Assembly (NCBI GenBank): GCA_964600965.1
Contig: CAZRLO010000015.1
Span: 1 to 35,132 of the forward strand
Direction of reading: 5' to 3'
Source: UBA5972 sp964600965
Lineage (GTDB): Bacteria; Pseudomonadota; Alphaproteobacteria; Rhodobacterales; Rhodobacteraceae
Length of the DNA stretch: 35,132 nucleotides
The first letter of the stretch is position 1. Every line of letters starts with the position of its first letter. The position numbers were made by a program, and so were the translations under genes. Positions 19,776 to 28,408 of this stretch are shown one piece after another. A model generated the notes under the pieces. That model saw only the letters and a list, made by a program, of their open reading frames with translations. It was not told where the DNA came from and did no database searches.

Positions 19776-20753
19776 ATGCACAAATCTGCGAGCCAAAAGA
19801 ACACCCCGGAAATGCTCTATCCAGCGCTTGGCCCGTTTGACCAGCGTATTTTGGAGGTTTCCGGCGGGCACCAGATTTACATGGAGCAATGCGGCAACCC
19901 GCAGGGGCTGCCGGTGGTGGTGCTGCATGGCGGTCCGGGTGGCGGGTGCAGCCCGACAATGCGGCGCTTTTTCGATCCCGCGGTTTACCGGATCATCCTG
20001 TTCGACCAGCGCGGCTGTGGCAAATCCCGGCCCCATGCCAGTGTCGAAAACAACACCACCTGGGATTTGGTTGCGGATATCGAACGGATACGATCGGATC
20101 TGGATATCGACAAATGGATCGTGTTTGGCGGATCATGGGGTGCGGCGCTGGCGCTGATCTACGCGCAGACGCATCCGGTGCATGTCAGAAATCTGGTGCT
20201 GCGCGGTGTTTTTCTGGCGACCCGCGCCGAGCTGGGCTGGTTCTATGGTGGCGGTGCCGGGCAGTTCTGGCCCGAGGAATGGGCCGAATTCGCCGGTATA
20301 GTTCCCAAGGACGAGCGCGGCGACCTTATCCAAGCCTATCGCCGGCGCCTGTTTGGGGACGATATCGCCGAACAAACCAAATTCGCCCGCGCATGGACCC
20401 GCTGGGAGGGCGCGACCGCCGTGCTGGAACCTTCGCAGCAACGCGGTGTCAGCCCGGCGGATTATGCGCGGGCCTTTGCCCGGCTGGAGAATCACTATTT
20501 CACCCACGATGCTTTTTTGAGCGATGAAACTGCGATATTGAACAATATGGACCGGATAGCACAGATCGAGGGCGTGATCGTGCAGGGCCGGTACGACATG
20601 ATCTGCCCGCCGGTACGCGCGCATGCTTTGGCCGCGAAATGGCCCGCCGGTACGTTGAAAATGATCGCCACCGCCGGCCACGCCCTGTCGGAACCGGGGA
20701 TCACGGCGGAACTTGTGGCGACGATGGACCGCTTGGCGCTGGGCTGGCGATAA
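19776..20753 (+). CDS. pip: Proline iminopeptidase (prolyl aminopeptidase)
   Basis: 325 residues, alpha/beta hydrolase of family S33. HGGPGGG (51-57) forms the oxyanion-hole loop; the nucleophile is S120 in GGSWG; the acid and histidine are in QGRYDMICPP and TAGHALSEPG near the C-terminus. It releases N-terminal proline from peptides in the cytoplasm. The N-terminus LYPALGPFDQRILEVSGGH is typical of Pip. The ATG at 19776 has no clear ribosome site, and a later ATG (residue 13, 19812) is a possible start. The CDGSH protein gene follows after 26 bases. Confidence 0.95.
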   Translation: MHKSASQKNTPEMLYPALGPFDQRILEVSGGHQIYMEQCGNPQGLPVVVLHGGPGGGCSPTMRRFFDPAVYRIILFDQRGCGKSRPHASVENNTTWDLVADIERIRSDLDIDKWIVFGGSWGAALALIYAQTHPVHVRNLVLRGVFLATRAELGWFYGGGAGQFWPEEWAEFAGIVPKDERGDLIQAYRRRLFGDDIAEQTKFARAWTRWEGATAVLEPSQQRGVSPADYARAFARLENHYFTHDAFLSDETAILNNMDRIAQIEGVIVQGRYDMICPPVRAHALAAKWPAGTLKMIATAGHALSEPGITAELVATMDRLALGWR

Positions 20754-20779
20754 GAACGCAATTGGCAGGAGGAACAGAC

Positions 20780-21415
20780 ATGGCGGATGAAGAAGGCCCG
20801 ATGATCTCGGTGCGCGAAAACGGTTTTCTGCGCGTGGCCAATGCCCCGCGCCTGACCGGCAGCGACGGCAGCGAAATGGAGCGCAAGCCCGTCATGGTCC
20901 TGTGCCGGTGTGGCGGCAGCGGCAACAAACCGTTCTGCGACGGCAGCCACATGCGAAACGGGTTTGACGGCGCCGCGCAGGACAATGCCGCGCGGGACCG
21001 GGTCTATACCTACGAGGGTGCGGAAATCGATGTTCATTACGACAAATTGCTGTGTTCGCACGCTGCGGAATGCGGGCGGCGGCTGGGCGCGGTGTTTGAC
21101 GCAACGCAACGACCGTGGATTCGCCCCGACGAAGGCACCGCCGACTCGATCCGGGACGTGGTGCGGGCATGTCCGTCCGGGGCGCTGCGATACAGCGACA
21201 AGGGCGCGGCGGCGCAACATCTTTTGTCGGACAAGGCCGGGATCACGGTCCAAAAGGATGGCCCGTATCAGGTGAACGGCATCCCGCTTGAAGACGGAGA
21301 ATTCAGCGCACATGCCTCAAGGGAAAAATACGTCCTGTGCCGGTGCGGGCATTCGGGCAACAAGCCTTTCTGCGACGGTTCCCACCGCGATCAGGGCTGG
21401 TCGGACGAGGGCTAG
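20780..21415 (+). CDS. Double-CDGSH iron-sulfur protein with central Fer4_19-like domain
   Basis: 211 residues from the ATG at 20780, which has a strong AGGAGG at 20768-20773; the frame upstream overlaps pip and is not used. Two mitoNEET-type CDGSH motifs bind one [2Fe-2S] cluster each: C42, C44, C53, H57 and C187, C189, C198, H202. Between them lies a Fer4_19-like (divergent mono-cluster ferredoxin) domain with C92, H94, C98 and the ACPSGAL motif at 130-136 (C131). So up to three clusters could be bound by one soluble protein. There is no signal peptide or membrane segment. Family members are linked to redox or iron-sulfur homeostasis; the function here is unknown. It is probably cotranscribed with pip. 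Confidence 0.92.
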   Translation: MADEEGPMISVRENGFLRVANAPRLTGSDGSEMERKPVMVLCRCGGSGNKPFCDGSHMRNGFDGAAQDNAARDRVYTYEGAEIDVHYDKLLCSHAAECGRRLGAVFDATQRPWIRPDEGTADSIRDVVRACPSGALRYSDKGAAAQHLLSDKAGITVQKDGPYQVNGIPLEDGEFSAHASREKYVLCRCGHSGNKPFCDGSHRDQGWSDEG

Positions 21416-21531
21416 GCAAAAAGGCGTTTCATCCGCCCGTACCACGCCAATTGCGCCGGTGCGGGGTCCGGCATTCGCAGCAAATGCGAACGCAGCGGCC
21501 TGAATACCTGATGGTTCGGAAAAGGAAAAAG

Positions 21532-21930
21532 ATGAAAAGATTCAATTGTATATTGGTGGCAACATGCGCGATCAGCATGTTTCCCGCGACGTCATCTGCC
21601 TTTGAAATCGATTTTGGCTGGCAGGGTTTGACGCTCTGCACCACCGGTCGGCCCAACCGGGTGCAGAACCCCGCGTTTGCCCTGTCGGATGTGCCCGAGG
21701 GCACCAGATACATCCGTTTCAAGCTCGTCGATCTGGACGTGCCGGGCTATCACCACGGTGGTGGCGTGGTCGCCTATACCGGGCAAAAGACGATCGCGCC
21801 CGGTGCGTTCAAATACAAGAGCCCCTGCCCTCCGAATGGCGGACACATCTATGAATGGCGTGCGACCGCGCAGACCCGGAAAAACGGTGGACGCATTTCC
21901 ACGGCCAGCAGGGCCCGGGCGTATCCGTAG
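21532..21930 (+). CDS. Short secreted PEBP/YbhB-like protein
   Basis: 132 residues from ATG 21532, preceded by AAGGA; another in-frame ATG at 21511 has no ribosome site. Residues 1-23 are a signal peptide (polar KRFN start, hydrophobic core, SSA cleavage site). The mature part recalls the phosphatidylethanolamine-binding/Raf-kinase-inhibitor-like fold: FKLVDLDVPGYHHGGG (DxDxP-type strand) and the KSPCPPNGGHIYEW segment that matches the family GPCPPxGxHRY motif. It is much shorter than YbhB (about 160 residues) and lacks most of the C-terminal part, so it may be a minimal family member. It lies at the border of the gene-poor stretch. Function unknown. Confidence 0.7.
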   Translation: MKRFNCILVATCAISMFPATSSAFEIDFGWQGLTLCTTGRPNRVQNPAFALSDVPEGTRYIRFKLVDLDVPGYHHGGGVVAYTGQKTIAPGAFKYKSPCPPNGGHIYEWRATAQTRKNGGRISTASRARAYP

Positions 21931-23085
21931 ACCATAACCGGAAAACCACATTCAAACATCACCCGGCCAACCGGGACGGCGAAGCCCACCAGCGCCCGAG
22001 CCTCCGCGTCGCGACAAAGGCGTGCTCTTGCCGCGTCATTCACGAATGATACCCATGGGGGCAAAGACCGACCTTGCTCCGTCGAAGGGGTCAGGCCCCC
22101 TGGTGGTTCGAATCTTGCGGTTCGATCCACTGGCGGACCTTATCCTTAACGCCCACAGAGCCGGGTACCGACGGGCCGTGGTGCGGCGAGCGGCCCGGCG
22201 ATGCACGGCGGGCTTGCGCCCTTGATTCCGCGCGATCGGCAGGTCTCAAATAGCGGTTTCAACTGCGATACCTGCCATGTGATGTGGCTCGTTTTTTGGG
22301 ACGTCGGTATGGTACCAAGGCTTTTTCGGTTGGCGGTTTGCCATCCGATGCAGCCGACTGCGCCCACCTTAGGCACGAGCCCGGCTGCGCGGCTGATTGA
22401 TGGTGTTTCGGACTTGTTGGCCTGGGCTTGACGGGTCGGGCCAAATTCTGAATGCGCAATCGGCGGCGGGGCAGAGTTTTTGCAAAACTCTGGCCCAAAC
22501 TTTTGCAAAAGTTTGGACGCGAAGTTGCGGTGCCTGAGTTGTCTGAACGACTTGGAGCCCCGGGGCGGCGACAGGTTTCCGAGGCCGGGCGCAAGCGTGT
22601 TCCCGCGCCTGATGACTTTCCCCGGACCCTGCCGGTTTCGGTCAATTTCCATCAATGCCAGCTAATTTTATTACGAGACAGGGCACCCCCTTGAAGCGAA
22701 TTTTGGGCCGTGGGGGTGGAAATCGCCAAATTCCCAAAGGATTTCTGCGATTATTGCCCCCGGAAACCTCTGCATAACACCGGTCCGCATCATTCCGTGG
22801 CACGCCGCTTCCATAATCAGACCCGGCAGCACCACCTGTCCGCGCCTGCCGGACCGTCATGCGAATAGCGTGCCACTGGCACGACGCCAGACGCTTTTGC
22901 AATGGCGCAACTCGTTGAAACACTGCGGTTTTCCGCACGGCCGCCGAAATCAGCATGCCCGCGCCACCCAACCCATGCCCAGGCAGGCGCTGCCCTCATC
23001 GCCACGGGCCGTTGTTGGGCAGAGGTCTCGCTCAGGCACGCGAAATTCACCAGCGCCGGTGTGATCCGGGGATTGCCCAGTGGCC
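21931..23085. other. Gene-poor intergenic stretch
   Basis: About 1.15 kb without a convincing gene. Open frames on both strands lack ribosome sites, family signatures and normal codon choice. Structures seen are a small AGGGG/CCCCT hairpin (22086-22101), an imperfect inverted repeat at 22102-22133 that contains two GGTTCGA sequences, and the two tandem palindromes listed separately. The part 22680-22860 has a different texture (runs of C and G, few codon-like patterns) and might be a decayed insertion sequence end, but no terminal repeats or transposase fragment could be recognised. The stretch ends at the fadH stop codon. Confidence 0.6.
22472..22516. repeat. Two tandem palindromes sharing a TTTTGCAAAA core
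   Basis: First element, 22472-22492: 9-base arms CAGAGTTTT and AAAACTCTG around TGC, perfectly complementary. Second element, 22495-22516: a perfect 22-base palindrome, with half site CCAAACTTTTG. They are two bases apart and share the TTTTGCAAAA centre. Neither is followed by a T-run, so they do not look like ordinary intrinsic terminators. I have the impression that similar pairs recur in intergenic DNA of Roseobacter-type genomes, but that is memory, not a search. Confidence 0.85.
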
Positions 23086-25119
23086 CTAAAGCGCCGCTGC
23101 CAGCCGTGAACCCTGATTGATTGCCCGTTTGGCGTCCAGTTCGGCAGCAACGTCGGCCCCGCCGATCACATGCGGCGATTTTCCGGCGGCGATCAACGCG
23201 TCGGCAAGGGTGCGCTCGGGCAATTGCCCCGCACATAAAACGATGGTGTCCGCCTGGATCAGGGTCGGGTCGGTCCGAGCCTCGCCGGTGCTGACATGCA
23301 GGCCCTCGGGCACAATCCGTTCGTAGTTGATGCCGCCGCGCATGGTGACGCCCTTCATTTTCAGCGCGGCGCGGTGGATCCAACCGGTGGTCTTGCCCAG
23401 CCCCTTGCCGGGTTTCTGGCTTTTCCTTTGCAACAACGCCACCTGACGCGCGGGCGGTGAAGGGGCGGGGCCGTCGGGGCGAAGCCCGCCGCGGGTCTTG
23501 GCGGGGTCGCCGACGCCCCATTCCCGTTTCCAGAGCGCGGGGTTTTCGGTCGGGCTTTCGCCCGCGTGAATCAGAAACTCGGCAACATCGAACCCGATTC
23601 CGCCAGCGCCGATGATGGCCACATTATCGCCCACCGCCACCTCGTCGCGCAGAACGTCGATATAACTTAGAACATGGGGCTGGTCCTGCCCGTCGATGCC
23701 CGGATCGCGCGGGGCAACGCCGGTGGCGATGACGATTTCGTCAAACCCGTCAAGATCGGCAGGGCCGACATCGGTATCGAGTTTCAGCGCGATGTTCAGT
23801 TCCCTGATCTGGGCGCGGTAGTAATCGACCAGCCCGTAAAACTCTTCCTTGCCGGGAATTTTCTTGGCCATGTTGAGCTGGCCGCCGATTTCATTTGCCC
23901 GGTCGAAAAGCGTGACCTGATGCCCGCGTCCCGCCGCGACGACCGCGGTTGCCAATCCGGCGGGTCCCGCGCCTACGACGGCTACCGACTTGGTGACGGT
24001 GGTCCGTTCATAGGCCAGTTCGGTTTCGTAACAGGCGCGGGGGTTCACAAGGCACGTCGATATCTTGGCGTTGAACGTATGGTCCAGACAGGCCTGATTG
24101 CAGCCGATACAGGGCGCGATGAGATCGGACCGCCCGGCCCCGGCCTTGGCGACGAATTCCGCATCGGCCAGAAACGGCCGCGCCATCGACACCATGTCGG
24201 CGCAACCCTCGGCCAGCACGGATTCGGCCACTTCGGGCGTGTTGATCCGGTTCGAGGTGATGACCGGAATCGAAACCTGCCCCATCAGTTTTTGCGTGAC
24301 CCAGGCAAATGCGCGGCGGGGGACCGATGTTGCGATGGTCGGAATTCGCGCCTCGTGCCAGCCGATTCCGGTGTTGATGATGGTTGCCCCGGCGGATTCG
24401 ATTTCCCTGGCGAGCTGCACGACCTCGGCAAAGGTCGAACCGTTCGGCACCAGATCGATCATCGACAGGCGGTAGATGATAATGAAATCGCGGCCCACGC
24501 CTTGGCGCACCCGACGCACCACCTCGATCGGCAGGCGGATGCGGTTCTCGTAGGATCCGCCCCAGCGATCGGTGCGTTTGTTGGTATGTGTGACGATGAA
24601 CTGGTTCAGGAAATATCCCTCGGAACCCATGATCTCGACACCGTCATAACCCGCCTGTTGGGCCCGCTGTGCCGCCGTGACGAAATCGGCGATCTGTTTT
24701 TCGATACCGTCCTCGTCCAGCTCTGTCGGCGGAAACGGCGAGATCGGCGATTTGACCGGCGAAGGGGCCACGCATTTGGGGCTATAGGCGTACCGGCCGG
24801 CATGCAGGATTTGCATCGCGATCTTGCCGCCCTCGTCGTGGACCTGCCGGGTGGCCGTGCGGTGGTTTTCGATGTCCTGATCGGTGAACAGACCCGCGGC
24901 ACCGGCGAAAACACCACCTTCCGCGTTCGGAGACATGCCCCCCGTCACGATCAGCGCCGCACCGCCACGGGCGCGGGCACCGTAATATTCCGCGATCCGC
25001 GGCCAGTCGCCGACTTCCTCCAGGCCGGTATGCATCGAGCCCATCAGCACCCGGTTCCTGAGCGTGGTAAAACCCAGGTCGAGCGGTTCAAACAGGTGCG
25101 GGAAGTGCGGATTGACCAT
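23086..25119 (-). CDS. fadH: NADPH-dependent 2,4-dienoyl-CoA reductase
   Basis: 677 residues, close to E. coli FadH (672). Reduces 2,4-dienoyl-CoA intermediates so that polyunsaturated fatty acids can be degraded by beta-oxidation. The N-terminal TIM barrel carries FMN and begins with the FadH signature LFEPLDLGFTTLRNRV. The proposed catalytic residues Y169 and H255 match Tyr166 and His252 of E. coli. The [4Fe-4S] ligands are C337, C340, C344 and C356. The C-terminal part has FAD- and NADPH-binding Rossmann folds (GAGPAG 383-388 and VAIIGAGGIGFDVAEF). All cofactor sites are intact. It stands alone between the gene-poor gap and the 25196 gene. Confidence 0.95.
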   Translation of the reverse strand: MVNPHFPHLFEPLDLGFTTLRNRVLMGSMHTGLEEVGDWPRIAEYYGARARGGAALIVTGGMSPNAEGGVFAGAAGLFTDQDIENHRTATRQVHDEGGKIAMQILHAGRYAYSPKCVAPSPVKSPISPFPPTELDEDGIEKQIADFVTAAQRAQQAGYDGVEIMGSEGYFLNQFIVTHTNKRTDRWGGSYENRIRLPIEVVRRVRQGVGRDFIIIYRLSMIDLVPNGSTFAEVVQLAREIESAGATIINTGIGWHEARIPTIATSVPRRAFAWVTQKLMGQVSIPVITSNRINTPEVAESVLAEGCADMVSMARPFLADAEFVAKAGAGRSDLIAPCIGCNQACLDHTFNAKISTCLVNPRACYETELAYERTTVTKSVAVVGAGPAGLATAVVAAGRGHQVTLFDRANEIGGQLNMAKKIPGKEEFYGLVDYYRAQIRELNIALKLDTDVGPADLDGFDEIVIATGVAPRDPGIDGQDQPHVLSYIDVLRDEVAVGDNVAIIGAGGIGFDVAEFLIHAGESPTENPALWKREWGVGDPAKTRGGLRPDGPAPSPPARQVALLQRKSQKPGKGLGKTTGWIHRAALKMKGVTMRGGINYERIVPEGLHVSTGEARTDPTLIQADTIVLCAGQLPERTLADALIAAGKSPHVIGGADVAAELDAKRAINQGSRLAAAL

Positions 25120-25195
25120 GGATCGTTCTTTCAGAGATCAAAAACTGGCGCACAGATTGCGGAAAATCCGCGCCAATGTCACGCGAAACGCGGCG

Positions 25196-25579
25196 TCACC
25201 GCTTTTTCCTGGCGGTGTGTTTGCGAAACGATTTCTTGAGCATTTCCAGCTCGCCGCGCAACAGGGCCATTTCCGCCCGCAGATCGTCCTGCAACGGCGT
25301 TCCCGCGACGATTGCGAAACTGTCCAGAGTGTCCCCGGAGACCTGTTCGTGAAGAACGAATGTCTGGACCCCCTCGTTCAGCACCGAAGCGGGAATCGCG
25401 GCTTCGACGTTCCAGGTGCGGTCACGGGTTTCGTCGGCGGTCACTTGCGCGTCGCCCAACACCGCGTCCAGCAGGCGGACAGCGATTTTCGGAGGGGCCT
25501 TGACCCGCGCCCTGGTGGAAAGGATGCCGATGTATTTTCCGGCCTTTATGTTCTGTCTGGTCAGGGTGAATTCGCTCAT
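25196..25579 (-). CDS. Conserved small protein of unknown function
   Basis: 127 residues. The N-terminal 90 residues are predicted beta-rich and regular (alternating hydrophobic pattern, ends in QTFVLHEQVSGDTLDSFAIVAG), followed by a helix that may be a coiled coil (about 97-118) and a strongly basic tail (KKSFRKHTARKKR). No signal peptide or membrane segment. I recall similar proteins in Rhodobacterales next to the DUF6478 gene, but I know no function. The start is 9 bases after the stop of the DUF6478-like gene, so the two are probably one transcription unit. The basic tail might bind nucleic acid or an acidic surface, which is a guess. Confidence 0.75.
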   Translation of the reverse strand: MSEFTLTRQNIKAGKYIGILSTRARVKAPPKIAVRLLDAVLGDAQVTADETRDRTWNVEAAIPASVLNEGVQTFVLHEQVSGDTLDSFAIVAGTPLQDDLRAEMALLRGELEMLKKSFRKHTARKKR

Positions 25580-25588
25580 GTCTCTGCC

Positions 25589-26356
25589 CTAGATGGCCGC
25601 GCGCAGGTGTCGCGACAAGGTGACATCGCGGATCAGAATCTGGTTCATCGCCGGCGCGTCGAAAAACAGATCGAACCAGATCTGATCGACCCGCAGCGCG
25701 TTGAACGGAATATAGGATAGATCAAATTCGACCGCGTCTTCGCCGGGGGGGAATTCCTTGCGGACCTGCGCCGTATTTGGCCCGTGTTTCAGGTTCAGGC
25801 GGGCCGAAATCCCCAACGCCCGCTCGCATTCCGCGCGCACGCCAAGCCTCAGCACGTAGTTCTTGCCGATTCCGGCCAGGGCGGGTTGCGGCGTCTGAAA
25901 CACCAGCGACAGGAACGAGCCGTCGAAATCGAAGATGTCGAACTGCAATCCAAAGGGCGCAAGATCGTTCTCTTGCCGGTTCTGGACCTGCCGGACCGAA
26001 AGCTCGGGCGATTTGCAGTCGTGAAACAGGTTCACGCCCTCGCCGATGGCCGTTTCGGATTTTGCGGGGGCGAATCCCGTGGGCGTAATCGGCCCGGACC
26101 ACGGTGATGGCCGGTGCGACCAGTCGGTCGATGCGGGCAGGTCCAGAACGCCCGCCCCGACGGCCGGTTGAACCAGACGCGCCCTTGAAATGTGGCCGAC
26201 CGCCGCCGCCCGTTCGCGCAAGGCCCCGGACATGCGGCTGAGCGTCGGCAGGTTTTCGATGCCGGTCGTCCGGGCGAGTTCGGCCATGCGTTCCCATTGC
26301 CGAAGCGTCCGCTTTTGGCGGAATTGCCCTACCAGACCTGTTGCCGTATCGCGCAT
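25589..26356 (-). CDS. DUF6478-like protein
   Basis: 255 residues. The N-terminus is helical and basic (about 1-60, QFRQKRTLRQWERMAELA). The rest is beta-rich, with the phrases NLFHDCKSPELSVRQVQNR (109-127), FGLQFDIFDFDGSFLSLV (135-152) and LNLKHGPNTAQVRKEFP that I associate with the Rhodobacterales DUF6478 family. No catalytic motif is known to me. It has no signal peptide. It is the first gene of a two-gene unit and divergent from a class I methyltransferase across a 181-base A+T-rich spacer. In related genomes such genes often sit near surface polysaccharide functions, so a link with the methyltransferase is possible but unproven. Confidence 0.75.
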   Translation of the reverse strand: MRDTATGLVGQFRQKRTLRQWERMAELARTTGIENLPTLSRMSGALRERAAAVGHISRARLVQPAVGAGVLDLPASTDWSHRPSPWSGPITPTGFAPAKSETAIGEGVNLFHDCKSPELSVRQVQNRQENDLAPFGLQFDIFDFDGSFLSLVFQTPQPALAGIGKNYVLRLGVRAECERALGISARLNLKHGPNTAQVRKEFPPGEDAVEFDLSYIPFNALRVDQIWFDLFFDAPAMNQILIRDVTLSRHLRAAI

Positions 26357-26537
26357 TGTTTTTGTTTTTCTGCCCGTTCCATTCCGATTTATCGGTAAAT
26401 CAACGTGCTTGCACGCGATTCTTGCGGATTGCCGGTCGATTCGGAGCGATCATTGCCGAATTCCGCTTCGAATTGTTTGAAAACATGCCCGCCATGTGCA
26501 AAATTTCCGAAAAACCGGAATGGCAAGGTGGCAGGCA

Positions 26538-27275
26538 ATGCGTAAGATATTTGATAAACTTTATGAAGTTGATCCCTATGTTGATGCCCCGTTGGGCGAT
26601 GTGGCGGTGGACATGCAGGGCTGGGGCTCGACCCATTTTTTCTTTCGCGAAATCCTGAAATATCTGCGACCCTCGCGGATTGTCGAGGTCGGGACGTGGA
26701 AAGGCATGTCGGCGATGCACATGGCCGATCTTGGTAAAGAGCTTGAAATCCCCGACCTTGAAATTGCCTGCATCGATACCTGGCTGGGTTCGCCGGGTGT
26801 GTGGAAAGTCAAGAGCAAGACCGCCGATATCCTGAAACTGAAAAACGGCTGGCCGATGCTGTATTACACGTTCATGAAAAACGTGATCGAGCGCGGGCAT
26901 CAGGACGTGATCACCCCGATGCCGATGCCGTCGGACATGGGATATTTCGTGCTGAAGGGCATGAAGGCCAAGGCGGACATGATCTATATCGACGCGGGCC
27001 ACGAATACGAAAGCTGCAAGCGCGATCTGAACCTGTTCATCGAGTTGCTGGACGACGATGGCATCATGCTGGGGGACGACTACGAAACCTTTCCGGGGGT
27101 CACACGGGCCGCGCATGAATTTGCGGACGAGAATGGATATGAACTGGTTGGCACACGCAGCAAGTTCGTGATTTCAAGAAACGCCGAACATGTGAGCGCC
27201 ATGAAAGAGGTGGTGAAAGTCGTGGATGACCGGCGGGCGCGGCAAGCGGCGAAACAGGACGCGGCCGATGTCTGA
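26538..27275 (+). CDS. Class I SAM-dependent methyltransferase (Methyltransf_24 / CmcI-like)
   Basis: 245 residues from ATG 26538, with AAGGTGG at 26525-26531; the frame is open to 26496. Motif I is IVEVGTWKGMSAMHMA (48-63), the acidic end of strand 2 is CIDTW (D80), and later comes MIYIDAGHEYESCKRDL and DGIMLGDDY. This pattern is shared with cephalosporin hydroxylase/rhamnosyl O-methyltransferase-type enzymes, which often modify sugars or secondary metabolites. The two Asp residues in YIDAGHEYE and GDDY may bind a divalent metal, as in that group. The acceptor is unknown. It is divergent from the DUF6478-like gene and its 3' end faces the accessory 27285 gene. Confidence 0.85.
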   Translation: MRKIFDKLYEVDPYVDAPLGDVAVDMQGWGSTHFFFREILKYLRPSRIVEVGTWKGMSAMHMADLGKELEIPDLEIACIDTWLGSPGVWKVKSKTADILKLKNGWPMLYYTFMKNVIERGHQDVITPMPMPSDMGYFVLKGMKAKADMIYIDAGHEYESCKRDLNLFIELLDDDGIMLGDDYETFPGVTRAAHEFADENGYELVGTRSKFVISRNAEHVSAMKEVVKVVDDRRARQAAKQDAADV

Positions 27276-27284
27276 GTGCAAGCC

Positions 27285-28361
27285 TTAAGGCAGCAGTCCC
27301 TTGGCTTCATCGATCACGCGCTGGGTTTTGGTGCCAACGGTGCCGGACATTCGGCCAAGGGTAGTCCGGGCGACGCCAATCATTTCCGAAACAACATAAG
27401 GCGCGGCACCTTTCAGGATGAAGGCAAGGCTGAACTTTTCTTCGGCGCTGAAGGTAAAGTTTTCTAAGTCCCAAATTTTCCCGACAAATTCAAAGGCCCG
27501 CGGATCGCCAAGGTCGGACAGGAACTCGGTCGCGTGAATTCGGATCGTGCGGTCGGAATTCGTGGACAAAATGATCAGTTTTTGCAAACCCTGATCGTCA
27601 ATCAATTCAATCATCTGCGACCGCAGATGTTTGTTTTCGCGCATCATTTCAGCCAGCGCCACCAACAGGCCCAGCGTGGTGCGGTAATTGGATGGTTCCC
27701 CGGTCAATTCCAGCAGCGCGGGCCGGATCAGTTCAAGGCCTCGTGCGGCAAGCGCGCTGCGAGCGCCGCGCCGGATGCCGATGTCATGGGATTGCAAAAG
27801 GGCCAACGACTCATGGAATGACATTTGCTTTTGCTCTCTGAATTCACCCGTAACAAACGACTCAGTTTCCGCGCTTTTTATCAGTTGCTTGGATTCGGCA
27901 TCCGCAGTCGCGATTTGTTCCGCTGTGCTTGCCTTGTCCAGCGCGACTCTGACCGCTTCGATTTCTGCATCCCGCTGGACTTTTTGCTGGGCTTGCAAAT
28001 AGGCCAGAAATTCCTGCCATTGCTTCTGCCCATCGGTATCGCTGGTCAAAAACGAATAAAATTCCGCCAATTTTATGCGCTCTTCCAGAGTGGGGTCGCT
28101 GCCTTTCGCTCTGAGAGATTCCAGGAAATCTTGATTCTTTTGCTTTGCTTCGCGTTTTCCGGTGCTTTCCGAACTCAGGTAACTCACAAGGCTGATCGCG
28201 GTCTGCTGGGCGAAGGGAAAAAACGCTGCCGCGACACCGACGATGGTGGTTCCGTAAACCACCTTCTTGACGCCCGCCTTGATTTCCAGAAGCCTGATCT
28301 CGCGGTCGACCTCGATTTTACGCATTTCAGGCGAAAGTTCCGGTGCGGCACCCTCTGTCAT
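27285..28361 (-). CDS. Membrane-anchored coiled-coil/HEAT-like protein, function unknown
   Basis: 358 residues. Layout: charged N-terminus (1-33), one hydrophobic segment at about 36-62, a charged helical stretch with coiled-coil potential (about 115-178, rich in Gln, Glu, Ala), then an all-helical C-terminal part (about 180-340) that looks like HEAT/ARM repeats (e.g. SHDIGIRRGARSALAARG, TIRIHATEFLSDLGDPRA). The predicted topology is a single-pass inner-membrane protein with the helical domain in the cytoplasm; the orientation is a guess. The gene is A+T-richer than its surroundings (27 G/C in the 60 bases 27841-27900), suggesting later arrival. It resembles accessory proteins of unknown function. 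Convergent with the methyltransferase gene. Confidence 0.75.
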   Translation of the reverse strand: MTEGAAPELSPEMRKIEVDREIRLLEIKAGVKKVVYGTTIVGVAAAFFPFAQQTAISLVSYLSSESTGKREAKQKNQDFLESLRAKGSDPTLEERIKLAEFYSFLTSDTDGQKQWQEFLAYLQAQQKVQRDAEIEAVRVALDKASTAEQIATADAESKQLIKSAETESFVTGEFREQKQMSFHESLALLQSHDIGIRRGARSALAARGLELIRPALLELTGEPSNYRTTLGLLVALAEMMRENKHLRSQMIELIDDQGLQKLIILSTNSDRTIRIHATEFLSDLGDPRAFEFVGKIWDLENFTFSAEEKFSLAFILKGAAPYVVSEMIGVARTTLGRMSGTVGTKTQRVIDEAKGLLP

Positions 28362-28408
28362 GTCGATCCCCTTGGTTCTGTTCCAGCCTGCGGTGGGAAG
28401 CAGACCGT

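Noticed and set aside
22100..22140. Two GGTTCGA sequences that look like tRNA T-arms
   Set aside because: Neither can form a five-base T-stem, and no anticodon or acceptor stem fits upstream; the pair is explained by an imperfect inverted repeat.
22642..22971. Minus-strand open frame that might be a transposase remnant
   Set aside because: No catalytic motif, no terminal inverted repeats and no target duplication could be seen; kept only as part of the gene-poor stretch.
26404..26415. CGTGC-TT-GCACG palindrome in the 26357-26537 divergent spacer
   Set aside because: Only a five-base arm, single copy, and no regulator family clearly matched; too weak to call an operator.
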